Shown: positions 1-7,703 of the stretch, in pieces
Layout: each line of letters opens with the position of its first letter
How positions within the stretch are numbered: the stretch's first letter is position 1
NCBI GenBank assembly: GCA_944359595.1
Contig: CALVSV010000054.1
Coordinates: forward strand, 1 to 19,851
Direction of reading: 5' to 3'
From: an uncultured Bacilli bacterium
Lineage (GTDB): Bacteria; Bacillota_I; Bacilli_A; RF39; UBA660
Length of the DNA: 19,851 bases
Program-made: the position numbers and the translations under genes
Notes under the pieces: generated by a model
What the model saw: only the letters and a program-made list of their open reading frames with translations
Told to the model about the DNA's origin: nothing
The model's database searches: none

Positions 1-2
1 AA

Positions 3-113
3 TCCATTAGTAGGTGGGAAAATGGTAAAACTATGCCAGATTTATCTTTATTAAAACCTTTAAGTAATGAACTTGATATATCCTTAAATGAATTATTATG
101 CGGTGAATGTTAG
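3..113 (+). CDS. XRE-family helix-turn-helix regulator, C-terminal end (partial)
   Basis: The window opens inside this gene, and reading from base 3 gives the last 36 codons before a TAG stop. The segment SISRWENGKTMPD is the typical end of an XRE/Cro DNA-binding domain (recognition helix followed by the conserved W-E-x-G-K-x-x-P). The tail LDISLNELLCGE is also typical of this family in Clostridia and Bacilli. It would bind DNA as a transcriptional regulator; its target cannot be seen. The following reading frame starts at an ATG (107-109) that overlaps this TAG. In related regulators, as I recall them, this helix-turn-helix continues directly into a membrane-anchored sensor segment like the one encoded next, so this piece is probably the front half of a gene split by a frameshift. 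The family call is solid; whether the TAG is an original stop is not. Confidence 0.8.
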   Translation, partial: SISRWENGKTMPDLSLLKPLSNELDISLNELLCGEC

Positions 114-768
114 AAAATAAAAAAATAATTAAAAGTTCTGAAAAAAACTTAGTAAGTACAATTGATTATAGTAATAAAAAAATAAAAAAACTAAAAAAAC
201 ATTTATTATTATTATAATCATAATAGTTGTAATTACTATATCTTTAATTACTTTATTTGTTATTGATGTAAATAGAATGCAAAATAACAAAGCTGTATTA
301 TTTAGTACATGGGGATTTAATTATATAGAACCAATTAATATCGAATCGAAAAAAATGGAAATCGCTATAAAAGATTATTTAGTTAACAAAGATGATGAAA
401 AAAATTTAGAATTTAAAAATGCTAAATCGTTTGCTGGTGTAAAACTAATTTTAACTGAAAAAAATACTAATGATTCAATGTGTGTATATGCATGGGTACT
501 ACAAGCAAAATATTATATAAAAAATAATGAAATTAAAGAAATTAATAGTTCTTCAATTCCATATAAATTTATACTTAAAAAAGTAGATAACAAATATAAT
601 GTAATAGATTCAACGATTCCACGAGATGGTAGCTATTATTATAATGATATTAAAAAGATATTCCCTAAAAATATAATAAATGATATAAATAATATTAATA
701 GTAATGGAACAATAGATGAATTAAAATTGGATGTTGCTCAACAAATAAAATTATACTTTCATAGATAA
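107..768 (+). pseudogene. Membrane-anchored sensor part of the XRE regulator, frameshifted
   Basis: Two frames make up this remnant. The ATG at 107 reads about 36 codons of lysine-rich cytoplasmic sequence (MLENKKIIKSSEKN...) and stops at 215-217. The frame one base back is open from 178 to 768. It begins with a run of Ile, Val and Leu (about 202-264) that is clearly a membrane helix, then an extracellular-type domain of about 160 residues; the first ATG in that frame is 277. Only a -1 shift in the A-runs at 184-199 joins the cytoplasmic part to the helix. The domain has recognisable blocks (FSTWGFNY, VYAWVLQAKYY, SSSIPYKF, IPRDGSYY), which I recall from the C-terminal parts of membrane-bound XRE regulators in Firmicutes; its function is unknown. 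It could be a true pseudogene, a sequencing error in the homopolymers, or a gene using slippage at A_AAA_AAA. No ribosome binding site supports 277 as an independent start. Confidence 0.6.
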
Positions 769-774
769 GTTATT

Positions 775-1437
775 TTATTTACTAACACTTTTATCAAGCG
801 CTATTTTTGCAGCATTTTGTTCTGCTTCTTTTTTTGATTTACCCTTAGCTTTCCCATATAATATTCCGTCAATTTTTACTGTTACTTCAAACGTTTTATT
901 ATGTGCAGGTCCTGTTTCATTTATAAGTTCATATTCTACACTTTTTTTATTAGTTTGAACCAATTCTTGTAATTGTGATTTATAATCTTTTAAATATTCA
1001 CTATTATCTTTTATATGTGGAAATATCGTTTGCTCGATAAAATATTTTGCTTTTTCATATCCTAAATCTAGATATATAGCCCCAATAAGTGCTTCAAATA
1101 TATCTGCCATAATTGTCTTTTTACATTTACCACCATCTAATTCTTCACCATGTCCCACTTTAATAAATCTAAATAATTCTATTTCCTTTGCGTATTCATA
1201 TAAAGCATTTTCACATACATAAGAAGCCCTTAACTTTGTCATCTCACCTTCTTTTACATCAGTATTTTTATATAAGTAATCTGTTACAACAAGTTCAAGC
1301 ACTGCATCACCTAAAAATTCCATTCTTTCATAATTGTATTTTAAATTATGTTCATTAGCATATGATGAATGCGTAAATGCAACATTATAATATTCAATAC
1401 TTTTTGGAGTAATATTATGTTTCTTTAAAAAATTCAT
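775..1437 (-). CDS. rnc: Ribonuclease III
   Basis: Cleaves double-stranded RNA, including the 16S and 23S rRNA precursors, as a cytoplasmic homodimer. The 220-residue length is normal. The catalytic domain carries the family signature ERMEFLGDAVL (residues 38-48, giving E40 and D44) and the second acidic pair in ADIFEALIGA (D112, E115), so all four catalytic acids are present. A double-stranded-RNA-binding domain follows from about residue 151, with the conserved GPAHNKTFEV and the lysine-rich end GKGKSKKEAEQNAA-type helix. The ATG start has a GGAAGG ribosome binding site 8 bases upstream (1446-1451). It is divergent from yidD and has its own promoter (1480-1508). It ends tail to tail, 6 bases from the preceding + strand remnant. 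In many Firmicutes rnc sits beside smc and ftsY; neither is next to it here. Confidence 0.97.
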   Translation of the reverse strand: MNFLKKHNITPKSIEYYNVAFTHSSYANEHNLKYNYERMEFLGDAVLELVVTDYLYKNTDVKEGEMTKLRASYVCENALYEYAKEIELFRFIKVGHGEELDGGKCKKTIMADIFEALIGAIYLDLGYEKAKYFIEQTIFPHIKDNSEYLKDYKSQLQELVQTNKKSVEYELINETGPAHNKTFEVTVKIDGILYGKAKGKSKKEAEQNAAKIALDKSVSK

Positions 1438-1479
1438 ATGACCATCCTTCCTATACTTAAAAAGATTAATTATACTAAT

Positions 1480-1508
1480 ATTTTACCAAATACTAGTATC
1501 TCTGTCAA
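1480..1508 (-). promoter_or_regulatory. Promoter for rnc
   Basis: Reading the - strand gives TTGACA (1503-1508), a 17-base spacer and TAAAAT (1480-1485): a perfect -35, ideal spacing and a 5/6 -10. It points at rnc, leaving a leader of about 35 bases before the start codon. It faces away from the yidD promoter at 1537-1565. Confidence 0.75.
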
Positions 1509-1536
1509 ATAATTATTATTTTTTTATATATTATGT

Positions 1537-1565
1537 TTGAAAAAATAACTAAAAGCATATATAAT
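1537..1565 (+). promoter_or_regulatory. Promoter for yidD and the lipoprotein gene
   Basis: TTGAAA (1537-1542), a 17-base spacer and TATAAT (1560-1565). Transcription would begin near 1572, just ahead of the GGTGA ribosome binding site of yidD at 1576-1580, so the leader is very short. No operator-like palindrome was seen between the two divergent promoters. Confidence 0.8.
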
Positions 1566-1586
1566 ATATGTATGTGGTGATGTACA

Positions 1587-1817
1587 TTGAAAAAAATTTT
1601 AATTAAACTTATTACATTTTATCAAAGTATGCCTATATCAAGTCATACACATTGTAGATATATACCGACATGCTCAGAGTATATGAAAATATCTATTGAA
1701 AGATATGGATCTATTAAAGGGCTATTTTTAGGAACAAAAAGAATTTTAAGATGTAATCCAATAGGTGGATATGGATACGATCCAGTTCCAGAAAAAAAGA
1801 AAGGAATGTTAAAATGA
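1587..1817 (+). CDS. yidD: Membrane protein insertion efficiency factor YidD
   Basis: A small membrane-associated protein thought to help the YidC/Sec pathway insert inner-membrane proteins. The 76 residues hold the family pattern almost complete: [10 protein letters not shown] (residues 23-32) with the paired cysteines, then the YGSIKG turn, [12 protein letters not shown] and the final DPVPEKK. An amphipathic N-terminal stretch probably contacts the membrane. The start is TTG at 1587: in this frame an upstream TGA at 1578 excludes anything longer, and GGTGA lies 6 bases upstream of the TTG. The stop overlaps the next gene's start as ATGA (1814-1817), so the lipoprotein is translationally coupled to it. 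In many bacteria yidD lies between rnpA and yidC; here it does not. Confidence 0.95.
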   Translation: MKKILIKLITFYQSMPISSHTHCRYIPTCSEYMKISIERYGSIKGLFLGTKRILRCNPIGGYGYDPVPEKKKGMLK

Positions 1818-2686
1818 AGAAGAAAATATTAGGGGTTATAATGACAGTAATTTTAAGTTTGTCAATAAGTGGATGTGAAAACAACTCTATGGAGAATATA
1901 AGTATAATAACAACAGCTTATCCTATAAAGTATGTTGTTGATGCACTTTATAGTGATCATGCAACTCAAATAGAAAGTATATATCCTAATGGAGTAAATA
2001 TAAATACTTATAAGCTAAATGATAAACAATTATCAGATTATAGCGAAAATGATATGTTTATTTATAATGGTACTTCAGAAGAACCAGTATATGCCATTGA
2101 TTTACTTAATTTAAATAAAAATATAAAAATAATAGATAGCGCTAAGGGTATGGAATATACTTATGGACTAGAAGAACTTTGGTTAGATCCTTTTAATTAT
2201 CTTATGGTAGTTCAAAATATTAAATCGGGATTTAAAGAATATATAGATGATCCATATATTCAAGAAGAATTAGATAATAAATATGATGAATTAAATATGA
2301 ATATTTCTGAACTTGATGTATTATATAAAGAACTTGGTGAAAATGCAACTAACAACACTATAATAGTTCAAGATGATTTATGGAAATTTTTAGAAAAGTA
2401 TGATATAAATGTTATCTCTCTTAATGAAAATTCAGAAATATCTGATAAAACATTAGTAGATGTTAAAAACATGATAAATAATGGTACTATTGAATATGTA
2501 TTTCTAACTGATGATGAAGAAGAAAATAATACTATAAAAAATTTAACTGATACTTATGAAAACTTGAAAGTTGAAAGATTATCTTCTCTTTCTAATCTAA
2601 CTGATGAAGAAGAAAATGAAGGCTTAGACTATATTTATATTATGAAAAGTAATATAGAAAAATTAAGAAGAGAATTATATAAGTAA
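1814..2686 (+). CDS. ZnuA/TroA-fold lipoprotein lacking the usual metal-binding histidines
   Basis: A 290-residue secreted lipoprotein of the metal-ABC-transporter solute-binding (ZnuA/TroA, cluster 9) fold. The signal peptide [20 protein letters not shown] leads into a lipobox with Cys21. Family landmarks are visible: TTAYPIKY (33-40), YPNGVN (57-62), NDMFIYNG (79-86), IDSAKG (107-112), LWLDPFN (122-128) and [11 protein letters not shown] (186-196). The zinc or manganese ligands are not: by my hand alignment the His of the P-H-x-Y motif is Asn64, the His before WLDP is Glu121, and the third His is Gln186. The His-rich loop of many ZnuA proteins is also absent. It is coupled to yidD by ATGA and ends at a terminator. 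No ATPase or permease gene is nearby. Binding a different ligand, or a structural surface role, is inference. The fold call is fairly sure; the substrate is unknown. Confidence 0.8.
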   Translation: MKKKILGVIMTVILSLSISGCENNSMENISIITTAYPIKYVVDALYSDHATQIESIYPNGVNINTYKLNDKQLSDYSENDMFIYNGTSEEPVYAIDLLNLNKNIKIIDSAKGMEYTYGLEELWLDPFNYLMVVQNIKSGFKEYIDDPYIQEELDNKYDELNMNISELDVLYKELGENATNNTIIVQDDLWKFLEKYDINVISLNENSEISDKTLVDVKNMINNGTIEYVFLTDDEEENNTIKNLTDTYENLKVERLSSLSNLTDEEENEGLDYIYIMKSNIEKLRRELYK

Positions 2687-2690
2687 TTTT

Positions 2691-2722
2691 AGAAAGTATA
2701 TGTATATAACTTTCTTTTTTTT
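2691..2722 (+). terminator. Intrinsic terminator after the lipoprotein gene
   Basis: AGAAAGT (2691-2697) pairs perfectly with ACTTTCT (2709-2715) around an 11-base loop and runs into a tract of eight T (2715-2722). It closes the yidD-lipoprotein unit. Confidence 0.8.
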
Positions 2723-2723
2723 A

Positions 2724-2729
2724 TATAAT
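2724..2729 (+). promoter_or_regulatory. Possible -10 box giving a near-leaderless phosphodiesterase mRNA
   Basis: A perfect TATAAT lies only 5 bases before the ATG at 2735, directly after the terminator T-tract. Start sites usually fall 6-7 bases past the -10 box, which would be on the ATG itself. The -35 position (about 2701-2706, TGTATA) is poor, so this is a weak call. Confidence 0.35.
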
Positions 2730-2734
2730 TTAGT

Positions 2735-3526
2735 ATGAATAAAATATATGCACATAGAGGGTTATCTACTCAATTTGTACCTAATTCAATAGAAGCAATT
2801 AAAGCTTGTATTAATAAAAAATATATACATGGCATAGAAATTGATATTAGAATGACTAAAGATAAACATTTTGTATTATTTCATGATGAAAAAATTGATG
2901 GTTCTTGTCCACTATCTGGAAAAATTTATGATTATACATTAGAACAATTAAAAAAGACTAAATTTCATTTAAATAACAAGGAATACTACTATAAATTATT
3001 TAATTCATTATTGAAAAAAGAAGGTATATCTTATAGAAAATGTTTGAAAAAAATAAAGAAAATAAAATATATTATTCCTACACTACAAGAAGTAATAAAT
3101 ATAATTGATAATAAAGAATTACTTATAGAAATTAAAGTTAATAATATTAATGAATTTGATATATATAAATTTTATAATATTATAAAATTATATACTGGTA
3201 AAAAAATATATATCCAAAGTTTTAATAAAATTATTATAGATAAATTATATGATATAGATAAAAATTTAAATTTAGGTTTATTATTAATGTTTAATAATAT
3301 AGATTATAGTAATAAATATAAGTTTTATAGTATAGAATATAGACTTATAACTAAACATAAGATAGATTCTACATTAATTAGAAAAAAACAAATCAATTTA
3401 TGGACTATTAATTATTGTAAAGATATAAAATTACTTATGAATAATATAGATGAAAAATTAATGTTAGTAAATTATATATCTGATAACCCTAAATTGATTT
3501 ATGAAACAATTAATACATTATATTAA
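2735..3526 (+). CDS. Glycerophosphodiester phosphodiesterase
   Basis: Hydrolyses glycerophosphodiesters to glycerol-3-phosphate and an alcohol, in lipid turnover or teichoic-acid and phospholipid recycling. The 263 residues form a GDPD-type TIM barrel. AHRG (6-9) gives the first catalytic His, PNSIEA (16-21) matches the usual E-N-[ST] motif with Pro for Glu, EIDIRMTKD (35-43) carries the metal-binding E35 and D37, and FHDEKIDG (49-56) the second catalytic His50. LLIEIKVNN in the middle is the next acidic metal ligand. No signal peptide or membrane segment is present, so it is the short cytoplasmic form. No Shine-Dalgarno sequence precedes the ATG. A lysine-rich insert follows the first third. 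The last 17 bases overlap tadC on the other strand. Confidence 0.92.
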   Translation: MNKIYAHRGLSTQFVPNSIEAIKACINKKYIHGIEIDIRMTKDKHFVLFHDEKIDGSCPLSGKIYDYTLEQLKKTKFHLNNKEYYYKLFNSLLKKEGISYRKCLKKIKKIKYIIPTLQEVINIIDNKELLIEIKVNNINEFDIYKFYNIIKLYTGKKIYIQSFNKIIIDKLYDIDKNLNLGLLLMFNNIDYSNKYKFYSIEYRLITKHKIDSTLIRKKQINLWTINYCKDIKLLMNNIDEKLMLVNYISDNPKLIYETINTLY

Positions 3527-4211
3527 TTAATACTGGAGCTAGAATAAGCAACAATATTAATGGTATAAAGAACAAAACAGAAATAATACTTATTTTAATT
3601 GGTAGTTTATTAATTTCTCCTCTAACATGCTGTATTCTTTTTTCTTGTAAAAAATCTATTTGATTATTTAATGTGTCTATTATATTACCTCCAAATAGAC
3701 TCGCCTCACTTATATTTAAAATAATATTATTGATATTATCTGATGGAATTCTTTTACGCATATCTTTTAATGCCCTATTTAGTGTTTTACTATATTTTAC
3801 TTCATTAATAGTTATTTTAAATTCAGAAGAAAACTCAGAATCAACATTGTTTGAGGTTGTAATTAATGATTGTAATAAATCATTTCCTGCTTCCACTGAT
3901 AATAAAAGTACTTCAAAAAATGTTACTGCCTCTTTTTCTAATTTTATTGTTCTTTTACTTATTTTATAATCAATAAAATAATAATATGTTAATATGTAAA
4001 ATGCAATAGCTAAAAATGGTGCAAGTAAATATCCATAATGTTCAAAAATAAATAATGAAATAAAAAATATAGTAATAGAAATAATTAATCTAATATTTAA
4101 AAAATTATCGACACTTAATTTAGTATTAGAACCTAATAATTTAATTTTTGCATCAAGTTTTTCTAAAGTTTTTTTGCTGTAAATTTTTCTTGTTGGCGAA
4201 AATTTTCTCAT
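3510..4211 (-). CDS. tadC: Tad pilus assembly inner-membrane protein TadC
   Basis: One of the two type II secretion system F-domain (GspF/PilC-like) platform proteins of Tad/Flp pilus machines. The 233 residues show two adjacent membrane helices (about 40-56 and 61-79), a cytoplasmic F-domain (about 90-200) containing FFEVLLLSVEAGNDLLQSL and the glycine motif LFGGNIIDTL, and a C-terminal helix (205-229). That arrangement and its place as the last gene after tadB identify TadC rather than TadB. An AAAGGA ribosome binding site lies about 9 bases before the ATG, and tadB ends 22 bases upstream. The stop overlaps the convergent phosphodiesterase gene by 17 bases, so neither has room for a separate terminator. 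It would work with TadA and TadB at the membrane to extrude pilin-like subunits. Confidence 0.9.
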   Translation of the reverse strand: MRKFSPTRKIYSKKTLEKLDAKIKLLGSNTKLSVDNFLNIRLIISITIFFISLFIFEHYGYLLAPFLAIAFYILTYYYFIDYKISKRTIKLEKEAVTFFEVLLLSVEAGNDLLQSLITTSNNVDSEFSSEFKITINEVKYSKTLNRALKDMRKRIPSDNINNIILNISEASLFGGNIIDTLNNQIDFLQEKRIQHVRGEINKLPIKISIISVLFFIPLILLLILAPVLINIMY

Positions 4212-4233
4212 AAGATCAATCCTTTCTATTTAA

Positions 4234-5235
4234 TTACACATCTATTTTTAAAGCTCGTCTAATAACTATTATATAAGATATATATATAAGTATTATTAAT
4301 CCTAATATAATAAGACCAATAGTAGTACTTATAAGTGGAACAAAATAGCTAGTGTTTAATAAAAATATTATTAAAAATATTACTATTGGAGCAAATGTCA
4401 AAGCTTTAACCATCAAATTTGCAGATGCTGTTAAACTTTTTAATTCATTTTGTAATTTTCTTCTAGTAAAGAATGAATTCTCTATAGATGAAAACACATT
4501 TACAATATTACCACCAGTATTATTTAATACTATTAGGGATGATGCAATGTACTTAGCATCATCATTATCTATTCTTTTAGCGAATCTTTCAAAAGTTTTA
4601 TCTATAGATAACCCAAATGAAAGATCAGTATACATTTTTGAAAACTCTTCTCCAATATAACCAGATAATTCATTTTTAACTATTTTTACTGCTTGCATAG
4701 TAGTTCTACCACTTTTAAATGCATTATTCATTATTATTATAGCTTTAAGTAAATCTTCATCAATATTTTTTATAATTAATTTTCTATTTATAAATAATAC
4801 TAAATCAAATCCAAAATATCCAACTAATATAACTACTATTAATTGAATAAATTTAACTGACTTAAATTGAAATATATCAAATATAACAACTATTAACAAT
4901 AAACCTAATATTATTAATAATTTAATAGATGTATAATCAATTAATTTATATTTTTTTCTGCTTAAATCAATATATTTATCATATTTTTTACTCATATGAG
5001 TTAAAATTTTACTTTTACTTAATACTTTACTTATATTTTTAACAACTTTATAAAATAATTTATTGATTTTATCAAATATACTTATATCATCTTTTTCTAT
5101 GGAATCAATTGAATACATACTCATTTTCTTTTCTAATTTTAATGTCTTATAAAATTTCATAGTAAAATATATTATTATAAATAATATTATCATAAGTATA
5201 GCTTGTAATATAAATATCTTTAAATTAAATTCCAT
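4234..5235 (-). CDS. tadB: Tad pilus assembly inner-membrane protein TadB
   Basis: The longer F-domain platform protein of the Tad machine, 333 residues. Predicted membrane helices are at about 7-25, 104-120, 127-147, 277-294 and 300-325, with a charged cytoplasmic linker (30-100) between the first two. The F-domain lies at about 160-275 and includes AIIIMNNAFKSGRTTMQAV and LNNTGGNIVNVF, the hallmark turn before the last helices. The ribosome binding site AAGAAGGTG (GGTG at 5243-5246, 7 bases before the ATG) is written across the tadA stop codon at 5250-5252, so the two are translationally linked. With TadC it forms the membrane base on which the TadA ATPase acts. Confidence 0.9.
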   Translation of the reverse strand: MEFNLKIFILQAILMIILFIIIYFTMKFYKTLKLEKKMSMYSIDSIEKDDISIFDKINKLFYKVVKNISKVLSKSKILTHMSKKYDKYIDLSRKKYKLIDYTSIKLLIILGLLLIVVIFDIFQFKSVKFIQLIVVILVGYFGFDLVLFINRKLIIKNIDEDLLKAIIIMNNAFKSGRTTMQAVKIVKNELSGYIGEEFSKMYTDLSFGLSIDKTFERFAKRIDNDDAKYIASSLIVLNNTGGNIVNVFSSIENSFFTRRKLQNELKSLTASANLMVKALTFAPIVIFLIIFLLNTSYFVPLISTTIGLIILGLIILIYISYIIVIRRALKIDV

Positions 5236-5249
5236 AGAATAACACCTTC

Positions 5250-6578
5250 TTATCTTACAAATATATCATCTATATTATCTATACCATGAGCTTTTATTTT
5301 ACCAAAAACACCTGGAGTACGTTTATATAATATAAATTCACCATCAACCTCACCATTTTTAGTTAATCCTTTTTGTTTAAAAGCAAATATTTCTTTTAAT
5401 TGAATAATTCCATCTTTAATACCTGCAATTTCCGCTATAGATGTTACTTTTCTTCTACCATCACTAAGTCTATCGATATGGACAACAATATCTATCGCAC
5501 CAACTATATATTCACGTATTGCATTTACTGGTAAATCCATTCCAGCCATAAGTACCATAGCTTCAAGTCTATTTAATGCATCGATATTAGAGTTAGAATG
5601 TAATGTTGTTAAACTTCCATCATGTCCTGTATTCATTGCTTGTAACATATCGAAAGCTTCTAAACCACGAACTTCGCCTACTATTATTCTATCAGGTCTC
5701 ATTCTAAGTGAATTTCTTACTAAATCTCTAATAGTAACTTCATTTTGTGTCTTATAATTTGAAGTTCTTGTTTCTAAACTTATTACATGACTTTGATGAA
5801 GCCTTAATTCAGCAGCATCTTCAATAGTTATTATTCTTTCACTATTATTTATAAAACTAGATAATATGTTTAAAAGAGTTGTTTTACCAGCACCAGTACC
5901 ACCACTAATTATTATATTTAATCTTGCTTCAACGCAAGCTTGTAAAAATCTAGCCATATATGGAGTAAGTGTCCCATTTCTTAAAAAATCTTCTATACTA
6001 GATAAGTCTTTTTTAAATTTTCTTATAGTAAGAATTGGTCCTTTTAAAGATAATGGTGGGATAATCGCATTAATTCTTTCTCCACTTGGTAATCTAGAGT
6101 CTACCATAGGATTTGATACATCTATTGTTCTACCTAGTGGTTGTACCATTCTTTGTATAGTTCTTAATATATGATTTTCATTAATGAATGATACACTTTC
6201 ATCTTTTATTACATTACCATTAAGTTCTATATATACATCATCAGGACCGTTGACCATAATTTCAGTAATATTTTCATCTTCTAATAATTCAGTAATAGGT
6301 CCATAACCATTTATTTCATTTTCTATTAAATTATATATATGAGTTCTAGCTAAATTTGATATATCATATCCTTCTAAAGTATCATCAATAACTTCATCTA
6401 TATATTCTTTTAATAATTTATCTTTAGGTATTTTATTATCTATTATATTTTGTATTATTGTATTTCTTAAATTATCTAATAATACTTTATTAGGAAATAT
6501 TTCATAATCTGTTAAAGTACTAATCTTATTATTATTAACTTTTATATCAAATGCTTCAGTAAGTGTATTCTTACTCAT
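5250..6578 (-). CDS. tadA: Tad secretion ATPase TadA (CpaF family)
   Basis: Hexameric type II/IV secretion ATPase that powers Tad pilin extrusion. Counted from the ATG at 6578 it has 442 residues. A substrate or partner N-domain (1-200) holds the family pieces GYGPITELLED, EIMVNGPDDVYIE and DSRLPSGERINAI. The ATPase core has Walker A GGTGAGKT (226-233), the Asp box IEDAAELRL (252-260), Walker B DRIIVGEVRG (297-305) and the His box TGHDGSLTTLHSNS (317-330), all intact. Start choice: a longer frame from GTG at 6587 is possible, but that GTG lies inside AAGAAGGTGG, the ribosome binding site, which is 6 bases from the ATG. The site sits right after the tadZ stop, the same arrangement as at tadB. 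The spacing implies one operon. Confidence 0.93.
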   Translation of the reverse strand: MSKNTLTEAFDIKVNNNKISTLTDYEIFPNKVLLDNLRNTIIQNIIDNKIPKDKLLKEYIDEVIDDTLEGYDISNLARTHIYNLIENEINGYGPITELLEDENITEIMVNGPDDVYIELNGNVIKDESVSFINENHILRTIQRMVQPLGRTIDVSNPMVDSRLPSGERINAIIPPLSLKGPILTIRKFKKDLSSIEDFLRNGTLTPYMARFLQACVEARLNIIISGGTGAGKTTLLNILSSFINNSERIITIEDAAELRLHQSHVISLETRTSNYKTQNEVTIRDLVRNSLRMRPDRIIVGEVRGLEAFDMLQAMNTGHDGSLTTLHSNSNIDALNRLEAMVLMAGMDLPVNAIREYIVGAIDIVVHIDRLSDGRRKVTSIAEIAGIKDGIIQLKEIFAFKQKGLTKNGEVDGEFILYKRTPGVFGKIKAHGIDNIDDIFVR

Positions 6579-6591
6579 ATATTCCACCTTC

Positions 6592-7350
6592 TTATTCTTT
6601 TATTAGATTTTTAGCCATTTTTTTAATATTATCTACATCATTTTTCTTAAGTTTTTGTACTCTTTTATTAAGTATAGGTATCTTACCTTCCATCAAAAAA
6701 TTATCTATATTTTTAAAATAAAAATTTTTACTAATAGTATAATCTATATTTGTACCAATAACTGCTTTAATATCATACATACTAAAATAATCTTTATGTA
6801 AACTATTAGAATTATTTAAAAGTATATTATAATTTTTAATTTCATTGTCTTTAAATATAGATATTATAGATTTTGTATTCTTAAGATCTATTGGATCATT
6901 ATTTATTACAAATAATATTTTATATACTCTATCCATTGTTGTAAGTTTTTTTTCATCCAGTGAATGGGATGTATCGATTAATACAACGTCATAAATAGAT
7001 TCTAAATTATATAATATAAGATCTATGTATTTTGCATCTATTTTAAGAGATGCTCTAGGATCTTTAGGTGATGAAACAACATCTATATTATCGTTATACT
7101 TAGTAATATAATCTCTTATATTTTTAAAGCTATTATTCATCATATCATAACATATATTGTATACATTTTTTTTAGGTTCTATATTAAGTGACAATGATAT
7201 TGCGCCCCCATCTAAATCTAAATCTAAGATTACACACTTCATTCCAAGAAGAGCGTATGCACCAGCTAAATTAAGTAGTATTGTAGATTTACCAACTCCA
7301 CCTTTCATACTAGTTACACAAATGCTTTTACCCTTTTTATACTTAGCCAT
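6592..7350 (-). CDS. Tad locus ParA/MinD-type ATPase (TadZ/CpaE-like)
   Basis: A 252-residue P-loop ATPase of the ParA/MinD family, most likely the polar-localisation or assembly factor TadZ/CpaE of the adjacent Tad operon. The deviant Walker A KGGVGKST is at residues 16-23 with its signature lysine K16, and the switch LDLDLDGG is at about 42-49. A Walker B-like hydrophobic strand ends in VLIDTS (about 123-128). The N-terminal receiver-like domain found in many CpaE/TadZ proteins is missing; the protein begins directly with the ATPase. The C-terminal third is lysine- and asparagine-rich and weakly conserved. AGGTGATATA precedes the ATG, and its first bases include the TAG stop of the upstream tadE-like gene (7359-7361). 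A stand-alone chromosome or plasmid partitioning ParA is unlikely because no parB lies nearby and it is embedded in the tad genes. Confidence 0.87.
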   Translation of the reverse strand: MAKYKKGKSICVTSMKGGVGKSTILLNLAGAYALLGMKCVILDLDLDGGAISLSLNIEPKKNVYNICYDMMNNSFKNIRDYITKYNDNIDVVSSPKDPRASLKIDAKYIDLILYNLESIYDVVLIDTSHSLDEKKLTTMDRVYKILFVINNDPIDLKNTKSIISIFKDNEIKNYNILLNNSNSLHKDYFSMYDIKAVIGTNIDYTISKNFYFKNIDNFLMEGKIPILNKRVQKLKKNDVDNIKKMAKNLIKE

Positions 7351-7358
7351 TATATCAC

Positions 7359-7703
7359 CTAACCTTTTATGATTTTACCATCTTCTAATTTATATATAGA
7401 CTCTATTTCATACTGATTTTTATTTAATATACCAATAAATATTACATCAATATATTTAGTTAAAGTAATACTATCATCATTTCTGTCGATTTCAACATTA
7501 ATATTATTATCATTTTTTCTAATAATCTTTTCTATCTCATCATCATTTCTATTAAAGTATTCTTTAACTACTAATCTATTTATATCATCCAATTTAATTT
7601 TTTCATAATATAATCTTGATATATCAATAACCACAACAAACATTATAATAATTAAGGGAATAATAACAACAAACAATACTAATGATTGACCTTTATTGTT
7701 CAT
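7359..7703 (-). CDS. TadE/TadF-like minor pseudopilin (second copy)
   Basis: A 114-residue protein with the pilin-like N-terminus NNKGQSLVLFVVIIPLIII, one membrane helix (about 8-28) and a small charged extracytoplasmic domain. The KG|Q junction resembles a short prepilin-peptidase site, but the residue five places after it is Leu where the upstream paralogue has Glu, so it may assemble differently or not be processed. Minor pseudopilins of this family are thought to help start or anchor Tad pili. It overlaps the preceding tadE by 11 bases with AAAGAG before the ATG inside that gene, and its TAG stop is part of the tadZ ribosome binding site. Confidence 0.8.
   Translation of the reverse strand: MNNKGQSLVLFVVIIPLIIIMFVVVIDISRLYYEKIKLDDINRLVVKEYFNRNDDEIEKIIRKNDNNINVEIDRNDDSITLTKYIDVIFIGILNKNQYEIESIYKLEDGKIIKG

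Noticed and set aside
1814..2686. Calling the lipoprotein a zinc or manganese uptake protein (ZnuA)
   Set aside because: The fold matches, but the expected metal-binding histidines are missing and no transporter genes accompany it, so a metal substrate is not supported.
3673..6174. Long open frames on the + strand opposite tadC, tadB and tadA
   Set aside because: They lie antisense to well-supported genes, have no family motifs or ribosome binding sites, and their hydrophobic content mirrors the membrane-protein codons of the other strand.
6579..6587. GTG at 6587 as the tadA start
   Set aside because: The GTG is part of the AAGAAGGTGG ribosome binding site; the ATG at 6578 has proper spacing. 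The same logic removed the TTG start of hisS (11837) and the GTG/ATG starts of the pyruvate oxidoreductase (17372, 17369).
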